Below are positions 33,843 through 42,265 of a DNA stretch of 44,335 nt, piece after piece (the first letter of the stretch is position 1; every line of letters starts with the position of its first letter). The notes under the pieces were generated by a model. It made no database searches, was not told the origin of the DNA, and worked only from the letters and a program-made list of their open reading frames with translations. Source of the DNA: Roseiarcus sp049513815 (GTDB lineage Bacteria > Pseudomonadota > Alphaproteobacteria > Rhizobiales > Beijerinckiaceae); contig JBEKVR010000023.1 of NCBI GenBank assembly GCA_049513815.1, positions 1 through 44,335 on the forward strand, in the 5' to 3' direction. A program made the translations under genes and the position numbers.

Positions 33843-34076
33843 CTGGGCGGGCCGCCGCGGCCGGCGACGGGCGTTACGCGGCGCCATTTTCCGGCGCGAT
33901 GGGCCGATTTCAAGGACTTGCGATACGATTTTCCGCCGCGCAGTCCGGACGACGAGGGCATTAATAACGTAACTATACTGTATTTCATCGGAAGGCGTGG
34001 TCTGCAGGGTCGCAGTCGTTAGGAGATAAGATCCTAGCGGCTCGGGGCCGCGAGGGTGAGGTAGCGTGGCGCCGCG
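33843..34076. other. Gene-free stretch upstream of the alpha operon promoter
   Basis: Together with the leader at 33647-33842 this makes a 430-bp gap between rpsM and the PLP-enzyme gene. The part from 33955 to 34000 is AT-rich (ATTAATAACGTAACTATACTGTATTTC). A GCGGC/GCCGC hairpin near 34035-34052 could end the upstream PLP-enzyme transcript, though no T-run follows. No gene was recognised, and secY and adk, which normally precede rpsM, are absent. Confidence 0.5.
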
Positions 34077-35354
34077 TCACGGGAGCGCGGCAAGGGCTTG
34101 ATCGAGATCGGCGATGAGATCGTCGGCGTTCTCGATCCCCACGGAAAGGCGGATCAAGCTCGGCGTGATGCCCAGACGGGCCCGCTCGTCGGCGGAAATG
34201 TCCGAATGCGTCATGCTGGCGGGATGGCTCGCCAGCGATTCCGTACCCCCTAGCGAAACCGCCAGCTTGATGACTTCCAGATGATCCAGAACGAGGAAAG
34301 CCTCGGTTTCCCCGCCTACGACTTCGAAACTGAACGTCGACCCCGCGCTCTTGCACTGGCGTTCGAATACGGCGCGGTCCGGATGTTTCTCCGGCAAAAA
34401 CGGCAGGTACCAGACGGACTTGACGTGGCTGTTCCGGCGCAAGAATTCCGCCACTCTGCGCGCATTGCCGACCGCCGCGTCCATGCGCAATTTCATCGTC
34501 TCCAGCGAACGCATCAGCATCCACGTCGTTTGCGGGTCGCACATCGTTCCCAGGATCGTGCGCATGCCGCGGACCGGATCGATCTTGGCGCGCGAACCCG
34601 AACAGCTTCCGGCGATCAGGTCCGAATGGCCGCCCACGTATTTGGTCAGGGAAGTGACCACCAGATCCGAACCGTGGGCGAGCGGGGTCTGATAAAGCGG
34701 ACCGAGCATCGTGTTGTCGACGATGATCGCCGGTCGGCGATCGCGCATCTTGTCGGCGATCGCGCGCGCCGCCGCCAGATCGACAAGACCGTTGGTCGGA
34801 TTGGCCGGCGTTTCGATATAGAGGGCGGCGACGGGGCCGATCGCCTGGGCCTGTTCGGCCGCGGCGGCCAGCGCCGCGCCCCCGCCCTCCGCCGCAAATC
34901 CGACCGACGTAACGCCGAATTGCGGCAGTATCTTCTTGAGCAGGAAATCCGTCCCGCCATAGACCGGATCGGAGTGAAGGAGAACCGTTCCCGGCCGAAC
35001 ATAGGACCATAAGGTCGTCGAGATGGCCGCCATGCCCGAGGCGAAGACGAGGCTGGCCTCCGCTTCGTCCCAGATCGTCAGACGATCCTCCAACATTTCC
35101 AGATCTGGATTGTTGATCCTGCTGTAAATGAGGCCGGGTTCTTCGTGCGGTCGTTTCTCCCGCAAGCCGTAGGCCAGCTCGAAGAATTCCTTGCCGTCCT
35201 GCGCCGTTTTGAAGACAAACGTCGAGGTATGAAACACGGGCGGCTTCAGCGATCTCTCCGACAGGAAAGGATCGTAGCCATACCCCATCATCAGGGTTTC
35301 CGGATGGAGCGAATGTCGGCCGACCTTGCGCGATAACCATCTCTTCTTGGACAT
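34077..35354 (-). CDS. Cystathionine gamma-synthase-family PLP enzyme
   Basis: This 425-residue Cys/Met-metabolism PLP enzyme belongs to the MetB/MetC/MGL fold group. The Schiff-base lysine is Lys238 in SLTKYVGGHSD. Other markers are YSRINNPDLEMLEDRL (77-92), FASGMAAIS (104-112), YIETPANPTNG (179-189) and the C-terminal SLGGTESLASHPASMTHSDIS (split around residues 364-384). The last signals gamma-family enzymes handling cystathionine, homoserine esters or methionine. Which reaction it carries out cannot be told. GAGGAGG lies 7 bases before the ATG at 35354, the best ribosome site in the window. It stands alone between rlmB (divergent) and the alpha operon. Confidence 0.9.
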   Translation of the reverse strand: MSKKRWLSRKVGRHSLHPETLMMGYGYDPFLSERSLKPPVFHTSTFVFKTAQDGKEFFELAYGLREKRPHEEPGLIYSRINNPDLEMLEDRLTIWDEAEASLVFASGMAAISTTLWSYVRPGTVLLHSDPVYGGTDFLLKKILPQFGVTSVGFAAEGGGAALAAAAEQAQAIGPVAALYIETPANPTNGLVDLAAARAIADKMRDRRPAIIVDNTMLGPLYQTPLAHGSDLVVTSLTKYVGGHSDLIAGSCSGSRAKIDPVRGMRTILGTMCDPQTTWMLMRSLETMKLRMDAAVGNARRVAEFLRRNSHVKSVWYLPFLPEKHPDRAVFERQCKSAGSTFSFEVVGGETEAFLVLDHLEVIKLAVSLGGTESLASHPASMTHSDISADERARLGITPSLIRLSVGIENADDLIADLDQALAALP

Positions 35355-35707
35355 TCCCGAACCTCCTCGACCAAGGCCGTAAAGTCGGAGAACCATCCGG
35401 CGCCGACAAAAGCGTTGGCCGCGCCACGATCTTCGGCGGAGCGCGACCGAACGCGACGGGTCGCCACAGCGGGCAATTCGATTGAGCGATCATCGCGCAA
35501 CGGGGCGACGGATTCCAGCGGCGTGAGCTGGCAAGCCGAATCGCGAGCCGGATTGCCCCGACCTTAGCGCCCGGTCCGCGTAACGCGCCGGACCCTGAGG
35601 CGTCCGTACCCCTGCGGCGGCGCTCTCTGACGGACCTTAAGAGTTGAGATTCGCGCGCTCGCGCCGGTTGCGCTATGGCGGGATCCGGCTTCAGCGGAGA
35701 GCATTTG
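35355..35707. other. Gap between the divergent PLP-enzyme and rlmB genes
   Basis: Apart from the two ribosome-binding sites no clear element is seen. A GC-rich palindromic stretch CGGTCCGCGTAACGCGCCGGACC (split, about 35571-35592) can form a hairpin. Short minus-strand open frames here (for example ending at 35291) overlap the PLP-enzyme gene and have no ribosome site. No tRNA was found. Confidence 0.4.
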
Positions 35708-36595
35708 GTGACGCGCAAGACCCATCGCCACGGCGGCGGACCCGACCGCCGCAACGCGCCAGCCGCTGCCCCCGGACGGCCCGCGGAGCGCGCGCCGGCG
35801 GCCAAGCCGTTGCGGCGCGGGCCGCCGACGGAACGCACGGAAGCGAAGGCGGCGCCGGCGCCGCGCCGCCACGGCGGTCCGAGCGACGTGGTGCGCATCT
35901 ACGGCTTCCACAGCGTGACGGCGGCGCTCAAGGCGCCGCGGCGCGAGCTGGTGCGGCTCTACGTCACGCCCGCCGCCGCCGAGCGCCTCGCGGCGGAGAT
36001 CGCCGCCCGCGGCGTCGAAACACGACTCGCATCGGCCGAGGAGATCGCCCAGCGCCTGCCGCGCGACGCGGTCCACCAGGGCGTCCTGCTCGAAGCGCGG
36101 CCGCTGGCGCCGATCGACATCTCCGAGCTGCCCGCCGACGGCCTCGTCGTCGTGCTCGACCAGGTCACCGATCCGCACAACGTCGGCGCGATCCTGCGCA
36201 CCTCAGCCGCCTTCGCCGTCGCCGCGCTGGTGACGACCGAGCGGCACACGCCCGAATTCACCGGCGCGCTCGCCAAGTCGGCCTCGGGCGGCCTTGAGCA
36301 TGTGCCGATCTGCTCGGTGACCAATCTCGCGCGCGCGATGGGCGAACTCGGCGACCTCGGCTATTGGCGAGTCGGCCTCGATTCGGAAGCGCCGGCGACG
36401 CTGCAGGCGACGCGGCTTGAGCGGCCGCTGGCGCTCGTGCTTGGCGCCGAAGACCGCGGCTTGCGGCGTCTGACGCGCGAACATTGCGACGCGCTGGCGC
36501 GGCTCGACCTGCCGGGCGCGATCAAGAGCCTCAATGTTTCGAACGCCTGCGCGATCGCCTTGTCGATCGCCGCGGCGGCGACGAAGCCGACCTAA
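35708..36595 (+). CDS. rlmB: 23S rRNA (guanosine-2'-O-)-methyltransferase RlmB-like (TrmH/SpoU family)
   Basis: This 295-residue SPOUT methyltransferase has an unstructured basic N-terminal extension (1 to about 55, Arg/Pro/Ala-rich) and a SpoU_sub_bind domain (about 60-130, YGFHSVTAALKAPRRELVRLYV). The knotted catalytic domain carries motif 1 DPHNVGAILRTSAAF, motif 2 ALVLGAEDRGLRRL and motif 3 SLNVSNACAIAL. Family members methylate the 2'-OH of G2251 in 23S rRNA or a tRNA site; RlmB is the closest in layout. The GTG at 35708 is preferred because GGAGAG ends 6 bases before it; an ATG at 35675 would add 11 residues. Confidence 0.88.
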   Translation: MTRKTHRHGGGPDRRNAPAAAPGRPAERAPAAKPLRRGPPTERTEAKAAPAPRRHGGPSDVVRIYGFHSVTAALKAPRRELVRLYVTPAAAERLAAEIAARGVETRLASAEEIAQRLPRDAVHQGVLLEARPLAPIDISELPADGLVVVLDQVTDPHNVGAILRTSAAFAVAALVTTERHTPEFTGALAKSASGGLEHVPICSVTNLARAMGELGDLGYWRVGLDSEAPATLQATRLERPLALVLGAEDRGLRRLTREHCDALARLDLPGAIKSLNVSNACAIALSIAAAATKPT

Positions 36596-36627
36596 AGTCT
36601 GATGTGTCGAAGTCAGATCGTTTGCGT

Positions 36628-36716
36628 CGTCGTTGCGAGCGACTGCGAAGCAATCCAGTCTTAGGGATTGCGGCGGCGGCTTAATCTGGATCGTTTCGCT
36701 GTCGCTCGCGACGACG
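36628..36716. repeat. Long imperfect inverted repeat between rlmB and mltG
   Basis: Two 31-base arms (36628-36658 and 36686-36716) are complementary at 27 of 31 positions and enclose a 27-base centre. The arms begin CGTCGTTGCGAGCGAC and end CAATCCAG. The element lies between two convergent genes, has no coding capacity, and looks like a non-autonomous repeat (REP/MITE type) that may also end transcription from both sides. Confidence 0.8.
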
Positions 36717-36728
36717 GAGAATGACGCC

Positions 36729-38432
36729 TCAATACGTCTCGAACGTCGGCACCGCGTGGGCGTAGTTGAGATCGTAGGTCTTGTTGCGCAGCGGATCGAA
36801 CGGCGTGCCCTCGGAGGCGTCGAAGGCGCGCGGCCGCGCCGGCCCGCCGGCGGGCGCGTCGAGTCCGGCGACGCGCGGATCGGCGGAGCCGGCCCCGACG
36901 TAACGGGCGATGCGCGCCTTCTGGTCGGCGAGCGCCGCCGCCGAAAGCGGGACCGAGGCGACTGGCTGCGCCGGGCCGTCGGGAGCTGGATCGTCGGGGA
37001 ACGCCTGCGTCGGCGGCTCGTCGTTGACGCCGGTGACGACCGCGCCGAGCGTATCGAGACTGGCGCCGGCGGCGCGAGTCGCCGACAGCGCGCCCGCGGG
37101 ACCAAGCAGCGCGCCCGCGGCCTTGCGGTTCTCGGCGAGCTTGCCGAGCCGAACCGCCAGAGGCCCGCTGTCGACCGGCGCGTCGCCGAGCGCGACAGCG
37201 CCGAAGATCGCCGGATCGACATCGTCGAGCGCGCCGTGCTTGGCCGGGGTCGGCGTCGGGCCGGGCGTCGGCGCCGCGTCGGGCGCGAGCCGGTCTTTGG
37301 CGTCCTGCTCGATTTGCCGCCAATGCGCGACGTTCTTGAGATGTTGGTCGAGGGTCTCTGCGAACGCGTGGCCGCCGGTGCCGTCGGCGACGAAATAGAG
37401 TTCCTTCGTTCGCATCGGGTTCGCCGCGGCCTCGAGCGCCGCCTTGCCCGGATTGCAGATCGGTCCCGGCGGCAAGCCGTCTATATTGTAGGTGTTGTAA
37501 GGCGTCGCCTGATCGAGTTCGGCCTTGGTGATCGGATGGCCGAGCGTTCCCTTGCCGAACACGAGCCCGTAGACGATCGTCGGATCGGACTGCAGCCGCA
37601 TATGTTTTTGCAGGCGATTGACGAAGACGCCGGCGACGCGCGGCCGCTCGTCGGCCTTGCCGGTCTCCTTCTCGACGATCGAGGCGAGCGTGACCAACTC
37701 GCCGGGCGACTTGATCGGCAGATCGGGCGCCCGCTTCGCCCAGATTTCGTCGACCAGTTTGGCCTGAGCTTTGGCCATGCGCGTCAGCTCGGCCTGACGC
37801 GTGTCGCCGCGCTCGAACAAATAGGTGTCGGGAAGCAGCGAGCCCTCGCGCGGCGGCTCCTTGACCTCGCCGGCCAGCACGTCGTCGTCGCGAAGACGCT
37901 CGACCACCTGGTCGCTGGTCAGACCCTCGGGAATGGTGAGCTTGTGCTGCACGACTTTATGCGCAATCAGCTCGGCCTCGACCTGACGCAGACTGACGCC
38001 GGCTTTGAAAGCGTATTCGCCGCGCTTCAGCGAGCTGCGGCTGCCGTCGATCATCGTCATCGCCGAGAACCAAAGCGCGCTGTCGACAACGCCGGCGCGC
38101 TCGAGCTGATCGCCGATCGTGCCGGCGTCGTCCTCGCGCTCGATGACGACGATCTTGTCCTCGGCGAGCGGGCCGGGCTTGCGCGATTCGACCACCGACC
38201 AGACCAGCACCGCGACGCCGAGCAGACCGATCACGAGCACGAACGTCAGCAAGCCGGAAAGGCCGGAAAGGCCGAAGCCGCGCGGCCGACGCGGCGGCTT
38301 GGACGGCGCCTTGCCATTGCCGGCGCCATTGCCATTGCCGGCGCCGGATTTGCGGCGGCCGCCAAACAGGCTCACGCGCTGCGCGGCGGCGCCTGGTTTG
38401 GCCTTGTCGCCCTGATTCGCCGCCTCGTCCAT
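36729..38432 (-). CDS. mltG: Endolytic murein transglycosylase MltG
   Basis: MltG cuts nascent peptidoglycan strands at the inner membrane and is thought to set glycan length. Its 567 residues comprise a Gly/Lys/Arg-rich cytoplasmic tail (1-52), one transmembrane helix (about 55-81), a LysM-like region (about 95-190) and the YceG catalytic domain to about 380. The catalytic Glu254 lies in ASIVEKETG, and SDPTIVYG and YNTYNIDGLPPGPICNPG follow. An extra 180-residue Ala/Pro/Asp-rich tail follows, which E. coli MltG (340 residues) lacks. It comes after fabF in the same direction, the usual alphaproteobacterial order. Confidence 0.95.
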   Translation of the reverse strand: MDEAANQGDKAKPGAAAQRVSLFGGRRKSGAGNGNGAGNGKAPSKPPRRPRGFGLSGLSGLLTFVLVIGLLGVAVLVWSVVESRKPGPLAEDKIVVIEREDDAGTIGDQLERAGVVDSALWFSAMTMIDGSRSSLKRGEYAFKAGVSLRQVEAELIAHKVVQHKLTIPEGLTSDQVVERLRDDDVLAGEVKEPPREGSLLPDTYLFERGDTRQAELTRMAKAQAKLVDEIWAKRAPDLPIKSPGELVTLASIVEKETGKADERPRVAGVFVNRLQKHMRLQSDPTIVYGLVFGKGTLGHPITKAELDQATPYNTYNIDGLPPGPICNPGKAALEAAANPMRTKELYFVADGTGGHAFAETLDQHLKNVAHWRQIEQDAKDRLAPDAAPTPGPTPTPAKHGALDDVDPAIFGAVALGDAPVDSGPLAVRLGKLAENRKAAGALLGPAGALSATRAAGASLDTLGAVVTGVNDEPPTQAFPDDPAPDGPAQPVASVPLSAAALADQKARIARYVGAGSADPRVAGLDAPAGGPARPRAFDASEGTPFDPLRNKTYDLNYAHAVPTFETY

Positions 38433-38503
38433 CCGGGCCCGTGCCGCCTCGCTCGCCAGCGCCAGTCTAACCGTTTTTGCGGCGAAAAGAAGTGTCGCGG
38501 CGC

Positions 38504-39772
38504 TCAGGCCGCCGCCGGCGCCCGCCTGAAGATCACGGACGCGTTGGTGCCGCCAAAGCCGAACGAATTCGACAGCGCAACGTCGATTTTCCGCTTGCGC
38601 GCGACATGCGGCGCGAGGTCGATCGCCGTCTCGACCGACGGATTGTCGAGGTTGAGGGTCGGCGGCGCGACCTGGTCGCGGATCGCCAGAATGGAGAAGA
38701 TCGCTTCGACGGCGCCGGCTGCGCCAAGCAGATGGCCGGTCGACGATTTGGTCGACGACATCGTCGCCGTCGCCGCCGCGTTGCCGAGCAGCCGCTCGAC
38801 CGCGCGCAGTTCGATTTCGTCGCCGACCTGCGTCGAGGTGCCGTGGGCGTTGATGTAGTCGATCTCGCCGGACGTGACGCCGGCGCGCTTCAGCGCCATG
38901 CTCATCGAGCGATAGGCGCCGTCGCCGTCCGGCGCGGGCGAAGTGATGTGATAGGCGTCGCCCGACAGGCCGTAGCCGACCAGCTCGGCGTAAATGCGCG
39001 CGCCGCGCGCCTTGGCGTGCTCGTAGTCCTCGAGCACGACGCAGCCGGCGCCCTCGCCCATGACGAAACCGTCGCGGTCGCGGTCATAGGGGCGCGAGGC
39101 CTGCTTCGGCCGATCGTTGAAGCCGGTCGACAGCGCCCGGCAGGCGGCGAAACCGGCGAGCGCCAGGCGATTGACCGCCGATTCGGCGCCGCCGGCGACC
39201 ATCACCTTGGCGTCGCCGAGCGCGATCAGCCGCCCAGCGTCGCCAATCGCGTGCGCGCCGGTCGAGCAGGCGGTGACGACGGCGTGATTGGGCCCCCGGA
39301 GACCGTGGGCGATCGACACCTGGCCGCCAGCGAGATTGATCAGCCGGCCAGGGATGAAGAACGGCGAAATGCGCCGCGGCCCCTTGTCGTGCAGCGTCAC
39401 CGCCGCATCGTAGATGCCGCCGAGGCCGCCGATGCCGGAGCCGATCAACACGCCGGTGTCGACTTGATCCTCGTAGGACTTGGGCGCCCAGTCGGCGTCC
39501 CTGAGCGCCTGTCCGGCGGCGGCGAGCGCGAAGACGATGAAGTCGTCGACCTTGCGCTGCTCCTTCGGCTCCATCCACTCGTCGGGATTGAACGCGTCGG
39601 GCGCGGCGCCGCGCGGCACCTGCGCGGCGATCTGGCACGCGATGTCGGAAACATCGAAGCTCTCGACCCGCGCCGCGCCAGATTCGCCGGCCAGCAGCCG
39701 GCGCCAAGTGGGTTCAACCCCGGCGGCCAGCGGCGTGACCATGCCAAGGCCAGTGACGACGACTCGATTCAT
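38504..39772 (-). CDS. fabF: 3-oxoacyl-[acyl-carrier-protein] synthase II
   Basis: FabF elongates acyl-ACP with malonyl-ACP in type II fatty-acid synthesis. This 422-residue thiolase-fold enzyme has nucleophile Cys169 in VTACSTGAHA and the two histidines in NAHGTSTQVGD and STGHLLGAAGAVEA. The C-terminal NSFGFGGTNASVIF is standard. GAGGAA lies just before the ATG at 39772. Gene order acpP-fabF-mltG is conserved in the class. Confidence 0.97.
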   Translation of the reverse strand: MNRVVVTGLGMVTPLAAGVEPTWRRLLAGESGAARVESFDVSDIACQIAAQVPRGAAPDAFNPDEWMEPKEQRKVDDFIVFALAAAGQALRDADWAPKSYEDQVDTGVLIGSGIGGLGGIYDAAVTLHDKGPRRISPFFIPGRLINLAGGQVSIAHGLRGPNHAVVTACSTGAHAIGDAGRLIALGDAKVMVAGGAESAVNRLALAGFAACRALSTGFNDRPKQASRPYDRDRDGFVMGEGAGCVVLEDYEHAKARGARIYAELVGYGLSGDAYHITSPAPDGDGAYRSMSMALKRAGVTSGEIDYINAHGTSTQVGDEIELRAVERLLGNAAATATMSSTKSSTGHLLGAAGAVEAIFSILAIRDQVAPPTLNLDNPSVETAIDLAPHVARKRKIDVALSNSFGFGGTNASVIFRRAPAAA

Positions 39773-39821
39773 AGCCGTTCCTCAGCTCCCTCCTCCGCCG
39801 CGTTCGCCAATTTTGAACGCG

Positions 39822-39850
39822 ACAAGGGCCGGACTTGCGCCGGCCCTTGT
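39822..39850. terminator. Hairpin between acpP and fabF
   Basis: ACAAGGGCCGG (39822-39832) and CCGGCCCTTGT (39840-39850) form a perfect 11-bp stem with a 7-base loop. It lies 32 bases after the acpP stop and 50 bases before the fabF start. A T-run is lacking, so it may be a partial terminator or a 3'-end stabiliser that lets acpP mRNA accumulate above fabF. Confidence 0.5.
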
Positions 39851-39881
39851 AATTGAGCGCGACAAGCGACGGATGACGCCG

Positions 39882-40124
39882 TCACTTGCCAGCGGACGCC
39901 TTCTCGAGAAACTTGACCGCATCGCCGACGGTGACGATCGTCTCGGCCTGGTCGTCGGGAATCTCGACTCCGAACTCTTCTTCGAAGGCCATGACGAGCT
40001 CAACCGTATCGAGCGAATCGGCGCCGAGGTCGTCGATGAAATTGGCGTTGTCGACGACCTTGTCGGCGTCAACGCCGAGGTGTTCGACGACAATCTTTTT
40101 TACCCGCTCCGCCACGTCGCTCAT
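39882..40124 (-). CDS. acpP: Acyl carrier protein
   Basis: This 80-residue acidic four-helix carrier holds the growing acyl chain on a phosphopantetheine arm. The attachment serine is Ser37 in DDLGADSLDTVELVMAFEEEF. Length and sequence are standard. AAGGAA lies upstream of the ATG. The 266-bp gap to fabG contains two TTGACG boxes on the minus strand without a clear -10, so acpP probably has its own promoter there; no gene was found in that gap. Confidence 0.98.
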   Translation of the reverse strand: MSDVAERVKKIVVEHLGVDADKVVDNANFIDDLGADSLDTVELVMAFEEEFGVEIPDDQAETIVTVGDAVKFLEKASAGK

Positions 40125-40390
40125 TTCATTTGTTCCTTCGTTCGGTCAGGCGCGACAGACGCCCGCCAGTTGACCCCTGTTCCGACCATCAATCGATCGA
40201 GCTTGCGAACCGTCCCCAGCGCTCGGCGACCGCGCTGCGGCCGGCCGCGCCTCGAAACCGATTTCGTCCGGACGACCCCTCCGGCGTCAACCCCACGTCG
40301 TCAACGAACCGGCTCGATAGCATATCTCACCGAGCATGGCGAGAGGCCGAAAGCCTGAGTCCGCGGCGTCGATCGATCACGCCAAAGCCC

Positions 40391-41128
40391 TCAAATCATT
40401 GCCATACCGCCGTTCACGTGCACGGTCTGGCCGGTGATGTAGGCGGCTTCGTCGCTCGCCAGATAGACCGCGGCGGCGCCGATGTCGGCGCCGGCGCCGA
40501 GCCGGCCCATCGGCACGGAGGCGAGGATCGACTCACGCTGCTTGTCGTTAAGCGTGTCCGTCATCGGGCTGGCGATGAAGCCCGGCGCGATGCAATTGAC
40601 GGTGATGCCGCGGCTCGCGACCTCCGCCGCCAGCGCTTTCGACATGCCAATCATGCCCGCCTTGGCGGCGGCGTAGTTGCCCTGACCGGGGTTGCCGGTG
40701 ACGCCGACAATCGAAGTGACGCCAATGATGCGGCCGAAGCGACGGCGCATCATGCCCTTCAGACAGGCGCGCGACAGACGGAACGCGGCGGTCAGATCGA
40801 CCGCGATCACAGTGTCCCACTCCGCGTCCTTCATCCGCATGAACAGATTGTCGCGCGTGACGCCAGCGTTATTGACGAGAATGTCGAGCGAGCCCATCGC
40901 CGCCTCGGCGGCGGGAACCAGCGCTTCGACCGCCGCCGCGTCGGCGAGATCGCAGGTCAGCACATGGGCGCGCGAACCGAGTTCGCCGGCGAGCGCTTCC
41001 AGCGCCTCGCGACGCGTGCCGGAAAGCGCCACCGTCGCGCCCTGACCATACAACGCGCGCGCAATCGCGCCGCCGAGTCCACCCGAGGCGCCCGTAACGA
41101 GCGCCGTCTTTCCCGCAAGGTTGAACAC
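40391..41128 (-). CDS. fabG: 3-oxoacyl-[acyl-carrier-protein] reductase
   Basis: FabG is the NADPH-dependent ketoreductase of the fatty-acid cycle. This 245-residue short-chain dehydrogenase has the cofactor motif TGASGGLG (12-19), NNAG (86-89) and the catalytic Ser139, Tyr152 and Lys156 in NYAAAKAGM. The C terminus GQTVHVNGGMAMI is typical. The start is a GTG at 41128. It follows fabD by 30 bases and is most likely co-transcribed with it. Confidence 0.97.
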   Translation of the reverse strand: MFNLAGKTALVTGASGGLGGAIARALYGQGATVALSGTRREALEALAGELGSRAHVLTCDLADAAAVEALVPAAEAAMGSLDILVNNAGVTRDNLFMRMKDAEWDTVIAVDLTAAFRLSRACLKGMMRRRFGRIIGVTSIVGVTGNPGQGNYAAAKAGMIGMSKALAAEVASRGITVNCIAPGFIASPMTDTLNDKQRESILASVPMGRLGAGADIGAAAVYLASDEAAYITGQTVHVNGGMAMI

Positions 41129-41158
41129 CGCCTTGGCCTTTCCTCGTTTGTCGCGCCT

Positions 41159-42109
41159 TCAGGCGACGCGCGCCACCTTATAGGCCTCGACGTCGGCCGG
41201 AGTCCCGACGCTTGTCGCGCTCGTGTTCGCCGCGATGCGTTTGACCAGTCCGGCCAGAACCTTACCGGCGCCGATCTCGATGAAGCGATCGACGCCTTGA
41301 GCCACCATGAACTGCACGCTCTCGCGCCAGCGCACCACGCCGGTCACCTGCGAAACGAGGCTGGCGCGAATGGCCTCGGGATCGCTGAGCGGCCCGGCGG
41401 TGACGTTGGCGACCAGCGGAACCTTCGGCTTGAGAATCGTCGTCGTCGCCAGCGCCGCCGCCATCGCGAAGGCCGCCGGCTGCATCAACGCGCAATGGAA
41501 CGGCGCCGACACCGGCAGCGGCAGCGCGCGCTTGGCGCCCTTGGCTTTGGCGATCTCCATCGCCCGCTCGACCGCGCCCTTCGCGCCCGAGATCACCACT
41601 TGTCCGCCGCCATTGTCGTTGGCGGCCTGACAGACGCCGCCGCCCTTCGCCGCTTCGGCGGCGATCGCCGTCACCGCGTCGAACTCGAGGCCGAGGATCG
41701 CCGCCATCGCGCCTTCGCCGACCGGGACCGCCTGCTGCATCGCCGCGCCGCGGATGCGCAGCAGTCGCGCCGCGTCCTCGATCGTCAGTGCGCCGGCCGC
41801 GCATAGGGCCGAATATTCTCCGAGCGAATGGCCAGCGACGAAGGCGGCGTCGCGCGCAACATCGAGCCCAGCTTCGCTTTCGAGAGCGCGCAAAGCAGCC
41901 AAGCTCGTCGCCATCAGCGCCGGCTGCGCGTTGGCGGTCAGCGTCAGCTCGGCCTCGGGCCCTTCGAAGATCACCTTCGACAGCGATTCGCCGAGCGCCG
42001 CGTCGACTTGCGCGAACACAGCGCGCGCAGCGGGGAACGCCTCGGCGAGCGCCTTGCCCATGCCGACCGTCTGCGAGCCCTGCCCCGGAAACGCCAAGGC
42101 CGTCGTCAT
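41159..42109 (-). CDS. fabD: Malonyl-CoA:ACP transacylase
   Basis: FabD loads malonate from CoA onto ACP. The protein has 316 residues: FPGQGSQTVGMG (7-18) at the N terminus, nucleophile Ser95 in GHSLGEYSAL, Arg in IRGAAMQ, and the catalytic His in SAPFHCALM. The ATG at 42109 is preferred to one 11 codons upstream because GGAG lies 6 bases before it and the family starts at this point. It opens the fabD-fabG-acpP-fabF cluster. Confidence 0.97.
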   Translation of the reverse strand: MTTALAFPGQGSQTVGMGKALAEAFPAARAVFAQVDAALGESLSKVIFEGPEAELTLTANAQPALMATSLAALRALESEAGLDVARDAAFVAGHSLGEYSALCAAGALTIEDAARLLRIRGAAMQQAVPVGEGAMAAILGLEFDAVTAIAAEAAKGGGVCQAANDNGGGQVVISGAKGAVERAMEIAKAKGAKRALPLPVSAPFHCALMQPAAFAMAAALATTTILKPKVPLVANVTAGPLSDPEAIRASLVSQVTGVVRWRESVQFMVAQGVDRFIEIGAGKVLAGLVKRIAANTSATSVGTPADVEAYKVARVA

Positions 42110-42265
42110 GCCATTCTCCAAAAACCGCGGGCGGAAAGACACGCGCCAGGGCGAACTGTCAAGGGCGGCGTCGATTCACAGACGATACGGCCTGGCGATC
42201 ACGCGTCGTCGCGGACGGGCTGCGGCTTATCCGCGCATTAACGCACGCCGTCTAGCTTCGCGGCG

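Noticed and set aside
35291..35500. Minus-strand frame of 69 codons overlapping the start of the PLP-enzyme gene
   Set aside because: No ribosome site and a 64-base overlap with a gene that has a strong one; no recognisable domain.
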